The notes beneath the pieces were generated by a model. It saw only the letters and a list, made by a program, of their open reading frames with translations. It did not search any database and was not told where the DNA came from. Source: Macrostomum hystrix (Eukaryota > Platyhelminthes > Macrostomidae). Taken from it: a stretch of 64,000 nucleotides of DNA. The stretch lies in contig CATNEN010000003.1 of assembly GCA_950097015.1 (NCBI GenBank), forward strand, positions 7,858,501 through 7,922,500, given 5' to 3'. This document shows positions 1 to 12,789 of the stretch, one piece after another (position 1 is the first letter of the stretch; each line of letters opens with the position of its first letter). The position numbers and the translations under genes are program-made.

Positions 1-235
1 AGGACTAGACAGCGGAATCTCATAGCGTGATTCTCAGGACTAGACAGCGGAATCTCATAGCGTGATTCTCAAGACTAGACAGCGGAATCTCACAGGGTGA
101 TTCTCAGGACTAGACAGCGGAATCTCATAGCGTGATTCTCAGGACTAGACAGTTAAATCTCATAGCGTGATTCTCAGGAGTCATGAGACTCTCAGATAGC
201 GGAATCTCACGGGGTGACTCTCAGGACCGGAGCAC
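1..235. repeat. 35-bp minisatellite, BRPF intron beyond exon 6
   Basis: Six or so copies of a 35-bp unit containing GGACTAGACAGCGGAATCTC run from the window edge, then decay near 170-235. The array lies just downstream (in the minus sense) of the last visible BRPF exon, so it sits in the intron before the bromodomain exon that is outside the window. Copies differ by single bases, for example CATAGCG versus CACAGGG. Confidence 0.9.
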
Positions 236-288
236 GTGAAATCTAAAAGGACAATTCTTAAAAAACGAGTGCCATCTTAACTACTGAC

Positions 289-3200
289 CTGTTTGAGAAG
301 TGCAATCCTGGGCGCCAGTGTGACCTCAGCAATCGCAGACCTAGCTCGCACTAGTTCTCGTTTGAGTCTCTCGCGTTTCCTAACTAATTCGGCTAGCAGT
401 CTCGCTTTCTCAAGGTCCTGCCTGAGTCGCTGCCAGAATTTCAATTGTTTGCAGAGCTGCTGCAATTCGCGATCGTTGGCTACGAAATCTCGCGCCCTGC
501 AAGCCTGCAGTCTTTTCAGCAGCGGCACACCGGACCTTGCCTGCCGTTTCAGGCGCCAATAGTTGTACAGTCGGCGAAGGAACTCGTCACGATCTGGCAG
601 GTCGGGTAAGAGTGCTCCGATGGCAGCCAGGCGATCCTTGGCAATGACCGGCACGGAGACACCGGGTGCGGAATTGCGCCTCTCGGCTAGAATCTTGCGA
701 GCTCGACGCATCTTTTGACGCTTCACTTTCTCAGGGCTGGCTTGCTGCTGCTGCTGCTGCTGCTGCTGTTGCTGCACAAATATAGTTTCTTAGAATTAGC
801 TAAATTGTCAAATTGCTTTCTTTCTCAAAGCTTGGCCATGTCTATGAGATTGATAAATATCTAGGAGGTTTGTCATTTAATTTGTTTATTATCTTGTCTA
901 GTTTGGTCATTTCGAGATATTTTGTCATTTTCTATGAAATTTGACATTTTCCAGTCAGTTTGTCATTTTCTATGTAGTCAGTCATTTACTAGGTAGTTTG
1001 TCATTTTATGGGTACTTTGTTATCTTCCAATGGTATGTCATTTTTAACGTTTATTCTTTTCTAGGTAGCTTGTCATTTTCTAGGTAGCTTGTCATTTTCT
1101 AGGTAACTTGTCATTTTCTAGGTAGTTTGTCATTTTCTAGGTAGCTTGTCATTTTCTAGGTAGTTTGTTATTTTCTAGGTAGCTTGTCATTTTCTAGGTA
1201 GCTTTTCATTTTTCTAGGTAGCTTGTCATTTTCTAGGTAGCTTGTCATTTTTCTAGGTAGCTTGTCATTTTCTAGGTAGCTTGTCATTTTCTAGGTAGCT
1301 TTTCATTTTCTAGGTAGCTTGTCATTTTTCTAGGTAGCTTGTCATTTTCTAGGTAGCTTGTCACTTTCTTTAAAAGCTTGTCATTTTCTAGGTAGCTTGT
1401 CATTTTCTAGGTAGCTTGTCATTTTCTAGGTAGCCTGTCATTTTCTAGGTAGCTTGTCATTTTCTAGGTAGTTTGTTATTTTCTAGGTAGCCTGTCATTT
1501 TCTAGGTAGCTTTTCATTTTTCTAGGTAGCTTGTCATTTTCTAGGTAGCTTGTCATTTTTCTAGGTAGCTTGTCATTTTCTAGGTAGCTTGTCATTTTCA
1601 AGGTAGCTTTTCATTTTCTAGGTAGCTTGTCATTTTTCTAGGTAGCTTGTCATTTTCTAGGTAGCTTGTCACTTTCTTTAAAAGCTTGTCATTTTCTAGG
1701 TAGCTTGTCATTTTCTAGGTAGCTTGTCATTTTCTAGGTAGCTTGTCATTTTTCTAGGTAGCTTGTCATTTTCTAGGTAGCTTGTCATTTTCTAGGTAGC
1801 TTGTCATTTTCTAGGTAGCTTGTCATTTTCTAGGTAGCCTGTCATTTTCTAGGTAGCTTGTCATTTTCTAGGTAGTTTGTTATTTTCTAGGTAGCCTGTC
1901 ATTTTCTAGGTAGCTTTTCATTTTTCTAGGTAGCTTGTCATTTTCTAGGTAGCTTGTCATTTTCTTTGGTAGCTTGTCATTTTCTAGGTAGCTTGTCATT
2001 TTCTTTGGTAGCTTGTCATTTTCTAGGTAGCTTGTCATTTTCTAGGTAGCTTGTCATTTTCTAGGTAGCGAGGTAGCCTGGTTTTTTTCTATACAGTTTG
2101 TCATTTACTAGGCAGTTTGTTTTTTTAGGTTGTTTTTAACTTCTAGGGAATTCGTCCTTTTAATATTAATAATATTATATAAATAAATTAATACTTGTAG
2201 TTAATTAATTAACTATTATTAATTATTAGTATTATAATCGTTTCTAGACATTGTAGTTTCTTGAAAATTTGTAAATACTAGATGGTCTATCTTTTTTAGG
2301 TCAATGGTTTTTTTATCGCCCTACATGAGTACAGTATCAGTGTGTGAGCTCACACATCCCTACTGCAAATATCAACTATTATTAGGAGTCTGTTTGCCAG
2401 TCCGTAGGTCGCTAACCTTGTGCTGCTGCTTATTAACAGATTTTTGCCCATGCGGCAGCTGCTCGTCATCGTCCGTAGTCCCAGCGTACATAGCCGACGC
2501 TGTGCCAGGCTTGGGCTCCGACGGACTGTGAGCATCGCACAGGGCTGTCTTGCGAATACCGTCGGCAGCGGTGCCGTCGCGAACGCCTTCGATCCGCATG
2601 TACAATCCGGCTTGTAGTGCGCAGGTAACATGGAAAGCTGTGTAACAATTGGTCTTGTGGCATTGTATGCACGCGCCCACATTGCGCTGCTTGCAGATGT
2701 AACAGGCTAGCTTCCATCGAGCGGCTGGAATCTTTTCGATGTTGTCCACCGGTTCGAGGAATACCTGCGGAAATGGGGGAGAATTCGTTTTAGAGTTTTG
2801 GGACGCTAATCATTAGTTGCACTGTTCAATCAATAATCAATAATTTATAGATTATCATACATCCAAAGATTATCGCACCCGATTATCCCAACCTCGTCAT
2901 CGATAATCCTAACTTTTCTACTGATTATCCTAATTTATCCATCAAACATCACAGAATTTCTATCGATTATCACACCTCATCAATCTATAAAACCTATAAA
3001 TCGATTATCAAACCGTATCAGTTGATTATCAAACCGTATCAGTTAATTATCAAACCGCATCAGTTGATTATCAAACCGTATCAGTTGATTATCAAACCGC
3101 ATCAGTTGATTATCAAACCTTATCATTTGATTATCAAACCGTATCATTTGATTATAAAACCGTATCAGTTGATTATCAAACCGCATCAGTTGATTATCAA

Positions 3201-6200
3201 ACCGTATCAGTTGATTATCAAACCGTATCAGTTGATTATCAAACCGTATCATTTGATTATCAAACTGCATCAGTTGATTATCAAACCTTATCATTTGATT
3301 ATCAAACCGCATCAGTTGATTATCAAACCTTATCATTTGATTATCAAACCGCATCAGTTGATTATCAAACCGTATCAGTTGATTATCAAACCGTATCAGT
3401 TGATTATCAAACCGTATCATTTGATTATAAAACCGTATCATTTGATTATCAAACCGCATCAGTTGATTATCAAACCGTATCATCTGATTATCAAACCGCA
3501 TCAGTTGATTATCAAACCTTATCATTTGATTATCAAACCGCATCAGTTGATTATCAAACCGTATCATTTGATTATCAAACCGTATCAGTTGATTATCAAA
3601 CCGTATCATTTGATTATCAAACCGCATCAGTTGATTATCAAACCGTATCATTTGATTATCAAACCGTATCAGTTGATTATCAAACCGTATCATTTGATTA
3701 TCAAACCGTATCAGTTGATTATCAAACCGTATCATTTGATTATCAAACCGTATCAGTTGATTATCAAACCGCATCAGTTGATTATCAAACCGTATCAGTT
3801 GATTATCAAACCGTATCAGTTGATTATCAAACCGTATCATTTGATTATCAAACTGCATCAGTTGATTATCAAACCGTATCATTTGATTATCAATCCGCAT
3901 CAGTTGATTATCAAACCTTATCAGTTGATTATCAAACCGTATCATTTGATTATCAAACCGTATCAGTTGATTATCAAACCGTATCAGTTGATTATCAAAA
4001 CTTATCATTCGATAATCAAACCTTATCAGTTAATTATCAGAGATTATTTCTCGATTATCTAACTTTATCAGCCGATTATCAGACCATACAAAACCGAATA
4101 CCACATCCTATGCATTGATAATGACACTGATGTATCCAATCTGATTAAAATCTAATCAACTAACCGTATTAGAAAAGATGACCTCAGGTATCCACAGTGC
4201 GCAGACCACGTGACACCAGCGATTATCCGTGGTCATTTTGAATGCGCCGCCCCGATTCGGGCATAGAATACACTGCGGAGATTCGCTAGGACACTGGAGG
4301 CATCGGCGACAGAGCCAGCTAGCTTCGGGCACGTACGGTATACCGTAGCATTCCTGGTGTACGGCCAAATTGCACATGTCGCAAAATAATATAGCATTAG
4401 TGTTGTAGCACTCCCCATCCAGACAGATGCTGCAAACGGCGTCATCGTCTTCCATTCGATGATCTCCGGTAGATCTGAAATGAGCCTCCTTTTCAAATCG
4501 ATCCATTAGCAATTCCATGGCGTCCTCGCCAACTGAAGCGGCGTTGATCTTTTCTAATCGGCCAGCGTTGACAGCGGCTAGCCAACGATCGTCCTCTTCG
4601 TCTAGATCGTATTCGACTAGCTCGTCTAGCTCTTCAGCGCTTTTCTCGATGTATCTTGAGTTTTAGATTGGAGGAGAATTTGACAAGTTACTGTTTATTT
4701 ACAAAAATTTGGTGTGCACTAAATATTTAGGGAATTGGTGTACAGATTTAGGAAATTGGTGTACAGATTTAGGGAAATGGTGTAAAGATTTAGGGAAATG
4801 GTGTACAGATTTAGGGAATTGGTGTAAAGATTTAGGGAAATGGTGTATAGATTTAGGGAATTGGTGTGGTGTACAGATTTAGGGAAATGGTGTACAGATT
4901 TAGGGAATTGGTGTGGTGTACAGATTTAGGGAAATGGTGTACAGATTTAGGGAATTGGTGTGGTGTACAGATTTAGGGAAATGGTGTACAGATTTAGGGA
5001 ATTGGTGTGGTGTACAGATTTAGGGAAATGGTGTACAGATTTAGGGAATTGGCGTACAGATTTAGGGAAATGGTGTACAGATTTAGGGAAACGGTGTACA
5101 GATTTAGGGAAATGGTGTACAGATTTAGGGAAACGGTGTACAGATTTAGGAAAATGGTGTACAGATTTAGTAAATTGGTGTACAGATTTAGGGAAATGGT
5201 GTAAAGATTTAGGGAAATGGTGTACAGATTTAGGGAATTGGTGTAAAGATTTAGGGAAATGGTGTATAGATTTAGGGAATTGGTGTGGTGTACAGATTTA
5301 GGGAAATGGTGTACAGATTTAGGGAATTGGTGTGGTGTACAGATTTAGGGAAATGGTGTACAGATTTAGGGAATTGGTGTGGTGTACAGATTTAGGGAAA
5401 TGGTGTACAGATTTAGGGAATTGGCGTACAGATTTAGGGAAATGGTGTACAGATTTAGGGAAACGGTGTACAGATTTAGGGAAATGGTGTACAGATTTAG
5501 GGAATTAGTGTAAAGATTTAGGGAAATGGTGTACAGATTTAGGGAAATGGTGTACAGATTTGGGTAAATGGTGTACAGATTTAGGGAAATGGTGTACAGA
5601 TTTAGGGAATTGGTGTGGTGTACAGATTTAGGGAAATGGTGTACAGATTTAGGGAATTGGTGTGGTGTACAGATTTAGGGAAATGGTGTACAGATTTAGG
5701 GAATTGGTGTGGTGTACAGATTTAGGGAAATGGTGTACAGATTTAGGGAATTGGTGTGGTGTACAGATTTAGGGAAATGGTGTACAGATTTAGGGAATTG
5801 GTGTGGTGTACAGATTTAGGGAAATGGTGTACAGATTTAGGGAATTGGTGTGGTGTACAGATTTAGGGAAATGGTGTACAGATTTAGGGAATTGGCGTAC
5901 AGATTTAGGGAAATGGTGTACAGATTTAGGGAAACGGTGTACAGATTTAGGGAAATAGTGTACAGATTTAGGGAATTAGTGTAAAGATTTAGGGAAATCG
6001 TGTACAGATTTAGGGAAATGGTGTACAGATTTGGGTAAATGGTGTACAGATTTAGGGAAATGGTGTACAGATTTAGGGAATTGGTGTACAGATTTAGGGA
6101 ATTGGTGTGGTGTACAGATTTAGGGAAATGGTGTACAGATTTAGGGAATTGGTGTGGTGTACAGATTTAGGGAAATGGTGTACAGATTTAGGGAATTGGT

Positions 6201-7919
6201 GTACAGATTTAGGGAAATGGTGTACAGATTTAGGGAAACGGTGTACAGATTTAGGGAAATGGTGTACAGATTTAGGGAATTGGTGTAAAGATTTAGGGAA
6301 ATTGTGTACAGATTTAGGGAAATGGTGTCTAGATTTAGAAAAAATGTTATACATATTTGGGGAAATGGTGCGTAGATTTAGGGAAATTGTGTACGGATTC
6401 AAAGAAATTGTGTTCACATTTAGGGAAACAGATTTAGGGCAATGGAACACAAGATTCGAGGAATATAACTGACCGAATATAGCACTCGGGTGTAGGCGGT
6501 CTCCTAGGCAACTGATAAGCCGGATCAACCAATTCGTACCGCGGCGACGGTATCTTTCCAGGCGGACTAGCCGGCTGACCGGGCAAAACAGAGCTGGCCC
6601 GAGGCGCACGCGGTTTGTGCTGCTGCTGCTGGTGAACCTGTTGACGCCCCGCCTTGCCTGCTCTGCCAGGCTTGCCAGGCTTACTAGTCGCTTTACTAGC
6701 GGTGCTAACATTAGCTAGGCTATTGTTATTATTATTAGCATTTCCGCTGTCCGGTTCAATTGAAGTTGGCGAGACCACACTGCAGTTGGCGCCAGCTGTG
6801 ACGTCGTTATCGTCGCCTATTTTCAAAGGGGTTAAAAGTTAGCCTAAGAAAATCTGCCTAAGAAAATATATTAGTGCAATCAAACAAGACACTTAATATA
6901 GGGACTGGTTATGTCTTCTCCCAGTCCACGGACTGTACACAACTGTAAGTGTAATTTATAATCGTTTTTATGTTATATAATTTTTTAGCTCTAAAATAAA
7001 AATGCGACAGATAAAGTTTGATTTGAGATAAAGAAAAGTCGGCAAAAAAAGTAAAATTCTTGCTTTTTATTTCATTTGCAGAAGAGCTTTAGGCACTGGC
7101 AAAGTACATCTGCCCTGACTTTCTCATCGTCAGGCAGTGTACACTTTGACTGCGCTTTGAAGATTGGCCCTCAAGGGCGTAAATTCCACGACAAGCACAC
7201 AAGTCTTCTCTCCGCGGCTGCGCGCCAAATGAATGTGGCCTCGCCGCGGAATCGAGCTCAGGACCTTGGCGCGGGAGAGACAAAAGCGTTAAACGCTCTG
7301 CTACATCCCAAAAAGCATGCTGACTAAAACAGCCTTAAAATTAAAAAAATTAGTTCATCGCAAAGAACTAAAATTGATCACTAGGTTTGGCATCTATCGT
7401 GAAGTAGGCAGTGGGTTTTGACATGTATCATGGACATAATTTAGACTAACCAGAAGCCGAGATCGCATCCTCGTGGGATAAAATGCAGACGTGCAACGGC
7501 TCCTGGATTGGCCAACGCATTGATCGGCCCTCCAATTCAAAGGTGACATAGCGCAGAGACTCCTCGTAAGATAAGGGCTGCTCGCCCGCGCTCAACGAAG
7601 CGCCGGTCCTGTCTGGCGAGCCGCCACCAGAAGCCGTCGAAGTCGCGGCGACATATCCAGAACAGTCGGCAACAGATGAATTATTGCCTGTATAGCCGTG
7701 CGATTTCTCCATATGACCTCGAATACCCTGTGGGTTGAATTGAGGAAAAACTTGAAAAACTAACAATATGGAAAGATTTCTCATAAATTGTTTTAATTTT
7801 ATTATGTTTACCTGCAAGGTCTTGTATACGGCGCCACATTCTTGTACAGGACAAGGATAGGGCGGTTTAGTACCGCGACAGTTTTCAATAAATGCTCCAA
7901 TGTCAAAGTCAACTGGCAT
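289..7919 (-). CDS. BRPF1: BRPF family bromodomain/PHD finger scaffold protein, 5' six exons (partial)
   Basis: Scaffold subunit of MYST (MOZ/MORF or HBO1) histone acetyltransferase complexes in the nucleus. Exons on the minus strand: 7919-7812, 7727-7451, 6816-6474, 4654-4165, 2764-2417 and 771-289, all bounded by GT-AG and in frame (2049 nt, 683 codons). Visible in order: N-terminal C2H2-type finger formed across intron 1 ([11 protein letters not shown] then GHMEKSH), the EPC-like motif [20 protein letters not shown] near residue 243 that contacts the acetyltransferase, PHD finger from Cys317, zinc knuckle, then a second atypical PHD ending about residue 460 (together the PZP histone H3 reader), a glutamine run at residue 523, and the helical [13 protein letters not shown] region. 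Bromodomain and PWWP exons lie beyond position 1. The three paralogues BRPF1/2/3 cannot be separated here; invertebrates usually have one (Br140). Confidence 0.95.
741..771 (-). repeat. CAG trinucleotide run at the start of BRPF exon 6
   Basis: On the coding strand the exon opens with CAA followed by a run of CAG codons, read as a glutamine tract. The intron ends GTGCAG directly before it, so the splice acceptor is continuous with a series of further CAG triplets. Confidence 0.85.
870..2115. repeat. 20-bp minisatellite filling BRPF intron 5
   Basis: About 55 copies of the 20-bp unit TCTAGGTAGCTTGTCATTTT, diverged at both ends and near-perfect from about 1050 to 2080. A variant block containing CACTTTCTTTAAAAGC recurs at about 1362 and 1670, showing a higher-order period of roughly 308 bp. 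The array occupies most of the intron between exons 2764-2417 and 771-289. Confidence 0.95.
2990..4075. repeat. 21-bp minisatellite filling BRPF intron 4
   Basis: About 50 copies of a 21-bp unit containing GATTATCAAACCGTATCAG, with alternation of CGTATCAGTT, CGCATCAGTT and CGTATCATTT variants. Both strands are free of stop codons over about 1 kb because the unit is a multiple of three; this is not evidence of coding. Flanking intron sequence (2820-2990) holds decayed copies. Confidence 0.95.
4700..6440. repeat. 21-bp minisatellite filling BRPF intron 3
   Basis: About 80 copies of a 21-bp unit containing GTACAGATTTAGGGAAATGG, mixed with a GGAATTGGTG variant and with 5-bp longer units reading GGTGTGGTGTACAG. 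A block with TTGGCGTACAGATT recurs at about 5049, 5420 and 5890, giving higher-order periods of about 370-470 bp. Each unit carries TTAGGG, the metazoan telomere hexamer, on the plus strand. Confidence 0.95.
7085..7312 (-). mobile_element. tRNA-derived SINE, family A, minus orientation
   Basis: Read on the minus strand, a tRNA-like head (A-box-like TAGCAGAGCGTTTAACGC, B-box-like GAGCTCGATTCC) is followed by CGGCGAGGCCACATTCATTT and by a body ending in TGACGATGAGAAAGTCAGGG. The same body occurs at 19860-20165, 40545-40772, 41128-41270, 43054-43345 and about 63800-63945. The long spacing between A and B boxes suggests a tRNA with a long variable arm (Leu or Ser type); that parentage is inference. 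Confidence 0.8.
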
Positions 7920-9688
7920 AGCGAGCTTTTAGCCTAGCTCAGTTAGACCCAACTAGGGCTATGCCAGAATGTAGATCTTTTACGACTTGTTTGCAAATAA
8001 TAATAACTGCCTTAATCGCTATTGATTAAAAAACACCACTGATACTGCTCTTAGAAGCTGCAATAAAAATTGTAGACTTGTTAATTATTTAGAAAATGAA
8101 AATGAATGTATCAAAACAATAAGTTTTTGCCACAATGCCAATTCAGTTGTCTATATTGTTCTAATGTCATAAAGTAGCAAAGTTACTTTTTATCAAGAAG
8201 TTGACAAAGTAGGTCAGGATTTTATAACTTATCAACATTTAGATTATTAAAAGAAAAATAAATTTTCTAAAAAATCCATTAAAATAGTTAAAATTTAACA
8301 GATTCTTTAAGAAAAGCTGCTTAACTTTTAAGTCATTGAAAGCATGATTTATAAAATTCAAGCAATGCATTTTTTATTAATTAGGTAGGTAAAAGAAAAT
8401 GAAACACTTAATTTTTTACACTGCTTGCAACTAAACTTAATTTATTTTTTGCTGTAAAACTTGAATTTACAATTTGCATAATTTGCATTTCAATAGTTAA
8501 TTATCTGTCACATTTTGTTTATTTGGAAAGTATTGCCAACCACAATTGACTATTCTATAGTCATAATAAGTAATCATTCATTTTAACCCTATCGTTGTCA
8601 TACTGTTATCAAATTGAGCATATTCTGACTTTTCCCAAAAAAACTAACTGTATCTAGAACTAGTAGCAGTATATTAGTTTTATAGGCTGGCTTGAACTGC
8701 TTAGCCAGTTTAAATGCTGGGCCATTTCAACTAACGGTCATACTAATTTTTTTTACATTTAGATATGGCATAACAACATTTTTGTACTGTAAATAGCTCA
8801 CAATGGAATTTTTTATGGCTTCTAGCACATACTTCTGGCATTTCCATTCTATAGGCTAGCTACAACTCTGAACAAAAGAAATAGTTTAGACTTTAAAGAA
8901 ATATATACTATGTTAAAAAATGCTTTCGTTTTTGCTATATGCTAAATCTTAGTGCTAAATCTTTTAGAAATTTTTATAATTTTTAGCCAATTTTCTAATT
9001 GTGCAATGGCATGATGAAAAAGGCTAGAATACCCAGTAGCAATGTCTTAGTCCCTGAGACTGACCAAAAGAATGACTCAGATCATAACTGATAGATGGTA
9101 GGCCTAGGCTTACAATGGCATACAAAAGTACATTATTATGAACCATAGGTATGGCCTTGCCTTCATAATCCATAGTCAGGAAGGTGGAACAGCATGCGCC
9201 GGAATAAATTTTGGAGGGACAATCTGTGTGTCATCTGTGCGCTGTTTCTGTCCCCTAACCCTGACCCTACACAGAAAAGCACCCTTTCTGCATCCTTCAT
9301 ACCCCTTATATGTGCCATGCTTATGTACCAATATGTGCCGAGACCCTTTGTGTGCGCCGCACTTGTGTGCCAATGTGAACAGAGACCCTCTCTGTGTGCA
9401 GGAATTTTTCTCCTCAGAGGCCACTTTCCTGACTATGGTTCATAATGTGGACTCCAATAATAGTTAACCCAGCAATCCATACTAAAACTTTTGTGAGGTT
9501 GGCATTCTTTTTCAATTGTTTGTTAAACAGTTTTTCTGAAAAGTTTCATTTCAAATTGATGTGAAAACTTTGGCAAATTATTTTGAAACAATGGGAAACA
9601 ATGAAAAAATCAGAAACAATGATATGAAGAGATTCAAATGTCATGTCCAAAATTCTGTAGGATCACATGTAAAAATTAAGCAGGGGTA
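7920..9688. other. Gene-free 5' flank of BRPF
   Basis: AT-rich sequence upstream of the BRPF start codon. It presumably holds the promoter and 5' untranslated region, but I see no TATA box or CpG-rich block clear enough to call. It contains one foldback candidate at 9134-9447. Confidence 0.6.
9134..9447. mobile_element. Possible foldback/MITE-like element
   Basis: Imperfect inverted termini: ATTATGAACCATAG then, after a 27-bp interruption, TCAGGAAGGTGG on the left, against CCACTTTCCTGACTATGG then TTCATAAT on the right. The interior has two similar stretches around GTGTGCGCCGCAC and GTGTGCCAATGTG. No clean target duplication is visible, so the element class is open. Confidence 0.4.
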
Positions 9689-10426
9689 TTATTCCTTTTT
9701 GCATCCAAATAGATACTGCGAGCACTCAATTTAACACCAAGTGGCAGAACGCATGCGCTGCAGTCGCTGCTGCCTCATGTCTGTGGCCAAAAGTGTGGTG
9801 AAGGAGCAGCCAATTTAACACTCGGGGCACCAATTTCGTATTTTTGATTTGCACTGCTCAAAATCTCACTGCTATGAGCGATCAGGAGCTTCTGTCTGAT
9901 GACGAATCAAGCCGCTAAAGCTACGAAACTGCTCCAGATGAACAGGGAGATGGACTGCGCCGAGGACTGTACAATAGAATAAGCTATGAGTGGTACAATC
10001 TCGTTGTGGATGCTTTAGAAAGAGGCGAGTGACCGGTGGATATTGCGAGCTGGCTGCAGCTCAACAAAAACACCGTCTTCTCCATTCAGAAGCGATACGA
10101 GACAACAGGACAGTGAAATTGGCGTCCTTGTGGCGCAAAGCTGGGCGAGGACCCGTCAAAAAATTCGCCCGGAAACTTGGCCCGGAAATTTTTGTCTTCA
10201 CCCGGAAATTTTTCCTATTCTGTAATGTATTGTGATCCGGTAAATTGGCTCGAAAAAGTGACGAAAGTTTACAATGTACTCCGGATTTCGTTCGTGATCC
10301 GGCCGTTCATACTTTTTTCGTTCCGAAACTGGTAGCCGGATCAGCTAAAAACGTTCCGGGACGAAACACCGGATCGGAGAACACAGATTACCGGAAGTTT
10401 GACCCGAAAAGTACTGAATGCTCTGG

Positions 10427-10990
10427 GCTGTCTATCCGGATCAGTTTCCGGGCGAAGAGTACGGATTGGTGTCCAATCCGGGTCAGTTTCCGTGCAAAGA
10501 GTACGGATTGGTGTCCAATCCGGGTCAGTTTCCGGGCGAAGAGTACGGATTGGTGTCCAATCCGGGTCAGTTTCCGTGCAAAGAGTACGGATTGGTGTCC
10601 AATCCGGGTCAGTTTCCGTGCGAAGAGTACGGATTGGTGTCCAATCCGGGTCAGTTTCCGTGCAAAGAGTACGGATTGGTGTCCAATCCGGGTCAGTTTC
10701 CGTGCAAAGAGTACGGATTGGTGTCCAATCCGGGTCAGTTTCCGTGCAAAGAGTACGGATTGGTGTCCAATCCGGGTCAGTTTCCGTGCAAAGAGTACGG
10801 ATTGGTGTCCAATCCGGGTCAGTTTCCGTGCAAAGAGTACGGATTGGTGTCCAATCCGGGTCAGTTTTCGGGCGAAGAGTACGGGTTGGTGTCCAGTCCG
10901 GGTCAGTTTTCGGGCGAAGAGTACGGATTGGTGTCCAATCCGGGTCAGTTTTCGGGCGAAGGGTACGGGTTGGTGTCCAATCCGGGTAAC
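10427..10990. repeat. 42-bp tandem repeat inside the nested element
   Basis: About 13 copies of a 42-bp unit containing TCCGGGTCAGTTTCCG and AGAGTACGGATTGGTGTCC. All three forward frames stay open across it. The unit is built from the same CCGGGT/TTTCCG words as the element termini, so it probably grew from subterminal sequence of the host element. Confidence 0.95.
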
Positions 10991-11509
10991 CGAATAAAAG
11001 GAAAGAAATTATTGTCTTAGACTTTTTACAGAAATGTTTTCATAATCAAACCAGAAGTTTTAAGCAAATTAGGATTGACTTCAAGTCGTTTACTACTTGT
11101 AGTGAGGTGAATAAAAATACTGTAAATTAGAATTAGGCTGAATTGGAAAAATAAAATACTAAGGAAATACGAACTGGCGAATAATGGCAGCTAGGACAGT
11201 TCGACAAAATGGGAATAGCATTGGGTCTGGCACGCATGCACACACTCTGAATTGAGCAAAGATACATTTGTAATTAGTTGACGGCTAGCATTTAGAAAAA
11301 ACAGCTGAAAAATTGGGACTAAAATTGGGATTAGATTTGTACTAGCTGCCTTCGCTACCCTCTGGGTAGCCTCCCTGTGAGTTCTTATCAGTACGCGTGC
11401 GTTATCAAAACTGCAGGCTCTGATGCAATCATTAAATTTGGCACTGGAGGCCTCACTGTGCACAAGCTGAAAACAAGAATGCATTAGAAAAGCCTATTTA
11501 AAACTGTTT

Positions 11510-11680
11510 TTCGAATATTTAATCCCCTTGGCAATGGACTTAAGCTTAATAAAAATACGTGTACCGATTCGGGCCCATTTGTGATCTTTTGGCGAAGGAA
11601 TTGCAAAAATCGGTTGAGCCGTTCGGGAGCTAGTCGATTGCAAACATACAAACATACAAACATATAGAATAGAAGAAGAA
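11510..11680 (+). mobile_element. RTE-like LINE 3' end fragment
   Basis: The stretch AAAAATCGGTTGAGCCGTTC is followed by GGGAGCTAGTCGATTGCAAA and a run of CATACAAACATACAAACAT. This layout (a CGGTTNAGCCGTT motif followed by a short ACA-rich tail) is what I know from RTE-clade LINE 3' ends in invertebrates. No reverse transcriptase sequence is attached. Confidence 0.5.
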
Positions 11681-12139
11681 GATATATAAGAAAAAATAAA
11701 AATCGCAATTGAAAAAATACGAACAGTCGGTTTCAAAATACTAATGCCACTACTAGGTAAGTAGGCACAATGGGATCGGTTTTCTCCTGTCCGCAGACAA
11801 GAAGAAATGGCCGCAGAAAAACGCGCCTACTGCTCAACGCACTGTACCAGCTCAAACATATCCGTCGGCAATTTGTAAAGTTTATCTCGCTGAAGAATTT
11901 TACAGAAACGAAGAGGCAGCTCAAGTAAAAACCGCACTGGAACCAAGAAAATAATAGTTTAAAAAGTTAGAAAATAAACACGGCAGTGCCTAGTACTCTC
12001 AGAGTGTGCTCAAGAGTATAACTAATTGGAAAATGACACTGCTAAAAGAATTCGCACATGTAGTACAGTACGCACACGGACAAAATTAAATTCGATTTCC
12101 TCACGGGAAAATGGAAATAAAATAAAATAATGCTGCCAG

Positions 12140-12310
12140 AGTCCACACAATCTGGAAAAAGAGCAATGGGGAGAGAATGGAGTGGGGAGAAAATGGAGAG
12201 TGGGGAGAGAATAAAGAGTGGGGAGAAAATGGAGAGTGGGGAGAAAATGGAGAGTGGGGAGAGAATAAAGAGTGGGGAGAAAATGGGGTGGGGAGAGAAT
12301 AAAGAGTGGG
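12140..12310. repeat. Purine-rich 18-bp repeat
   Basis: Short array of GTGGGGAGAAAATGGAGA and GTGGGGAGAGAATAAAGA units within the nested element. Strand asymmetry is extreme: G and A only, apart from scattered T. Confidence 0.8.
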
Positions 12311-12789
12311 TTTTATATAATATATATGGCCAGCAGAGTGATTCTTCCTAATCCCGTATACGGGTTCATTGTGCTTTTTTATAATTCATTATTAATTGTC
12401 CAGAGGGGCGGTTGCCGCATCTAAATCAGTTGGCAAATTGTCGCCTTCTTCTAGGAAATTGCCGCCGGAGTCGATTAAGGCGGGACCAGCATCGCCTTGG
12501 ATGGGTGGGGCAATTTCTTCTCGATTTAACTTACTGCTACACTTGCTACTAATACACTTGCTAAACAACAAAGACTAGTCCTACAGCAGTAGTAACCAAA
12601 CTAGCAATGCCATCATGAACTGGTAAGAGAATTAAAGCATAAAGACTGTCGAACATCTTGACCAAAGAATTCGTTTCATTTACACTTATGAATGCATCAG
12701 CTATGTGGGAACAAAAAACAGCAGAATGTACGCGACTAGACGAGTACAAAGATTCATAATTCCAAGATTAATTTCGACATGACGCACAT

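Noticed and set aside
1-289. Truncation of BRPF (missing bromodomain and PWWP)
   Set aside because: The last visible exon ends in a proper donor (CAG|GTCAGT) and an intron array continues to the window edge, so the rest is simply outside the window.
2304-2617. Plus-strand and alternative-frame reading across BRPF exon 5
   Set aside because: Shadow frames of the true minus-strand PHD exon, whose zinc-binding pattern is unmistakable.
3022-4062. Open frames on both strands with [13 protein letters not shown] repeats
   Set aside because: Inside BRPF intron 4; a by-product of the 21-bp unit. No start context or conserved flank.
4700-6440. Interstitial telomere
   Set aside because: TTAGGG occurs once per 21-bp unit rather than in tandem, so it is a minisatellite containing the hexamer, not telomeric DNA.
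9138-9467. A cysteine-rich 109-codon frame
   Set aside because: It coincides with the foldback candidate at 9134-9447 and is open in overlapping frames on both strands; no signal of coding.
11191-11924. Several 60-100 codon minus-strand frames within the nested transposon
   Set aside because: They cross an RTE-like tail and low-complexity sequence, have no domain, and do not join into a transposase.
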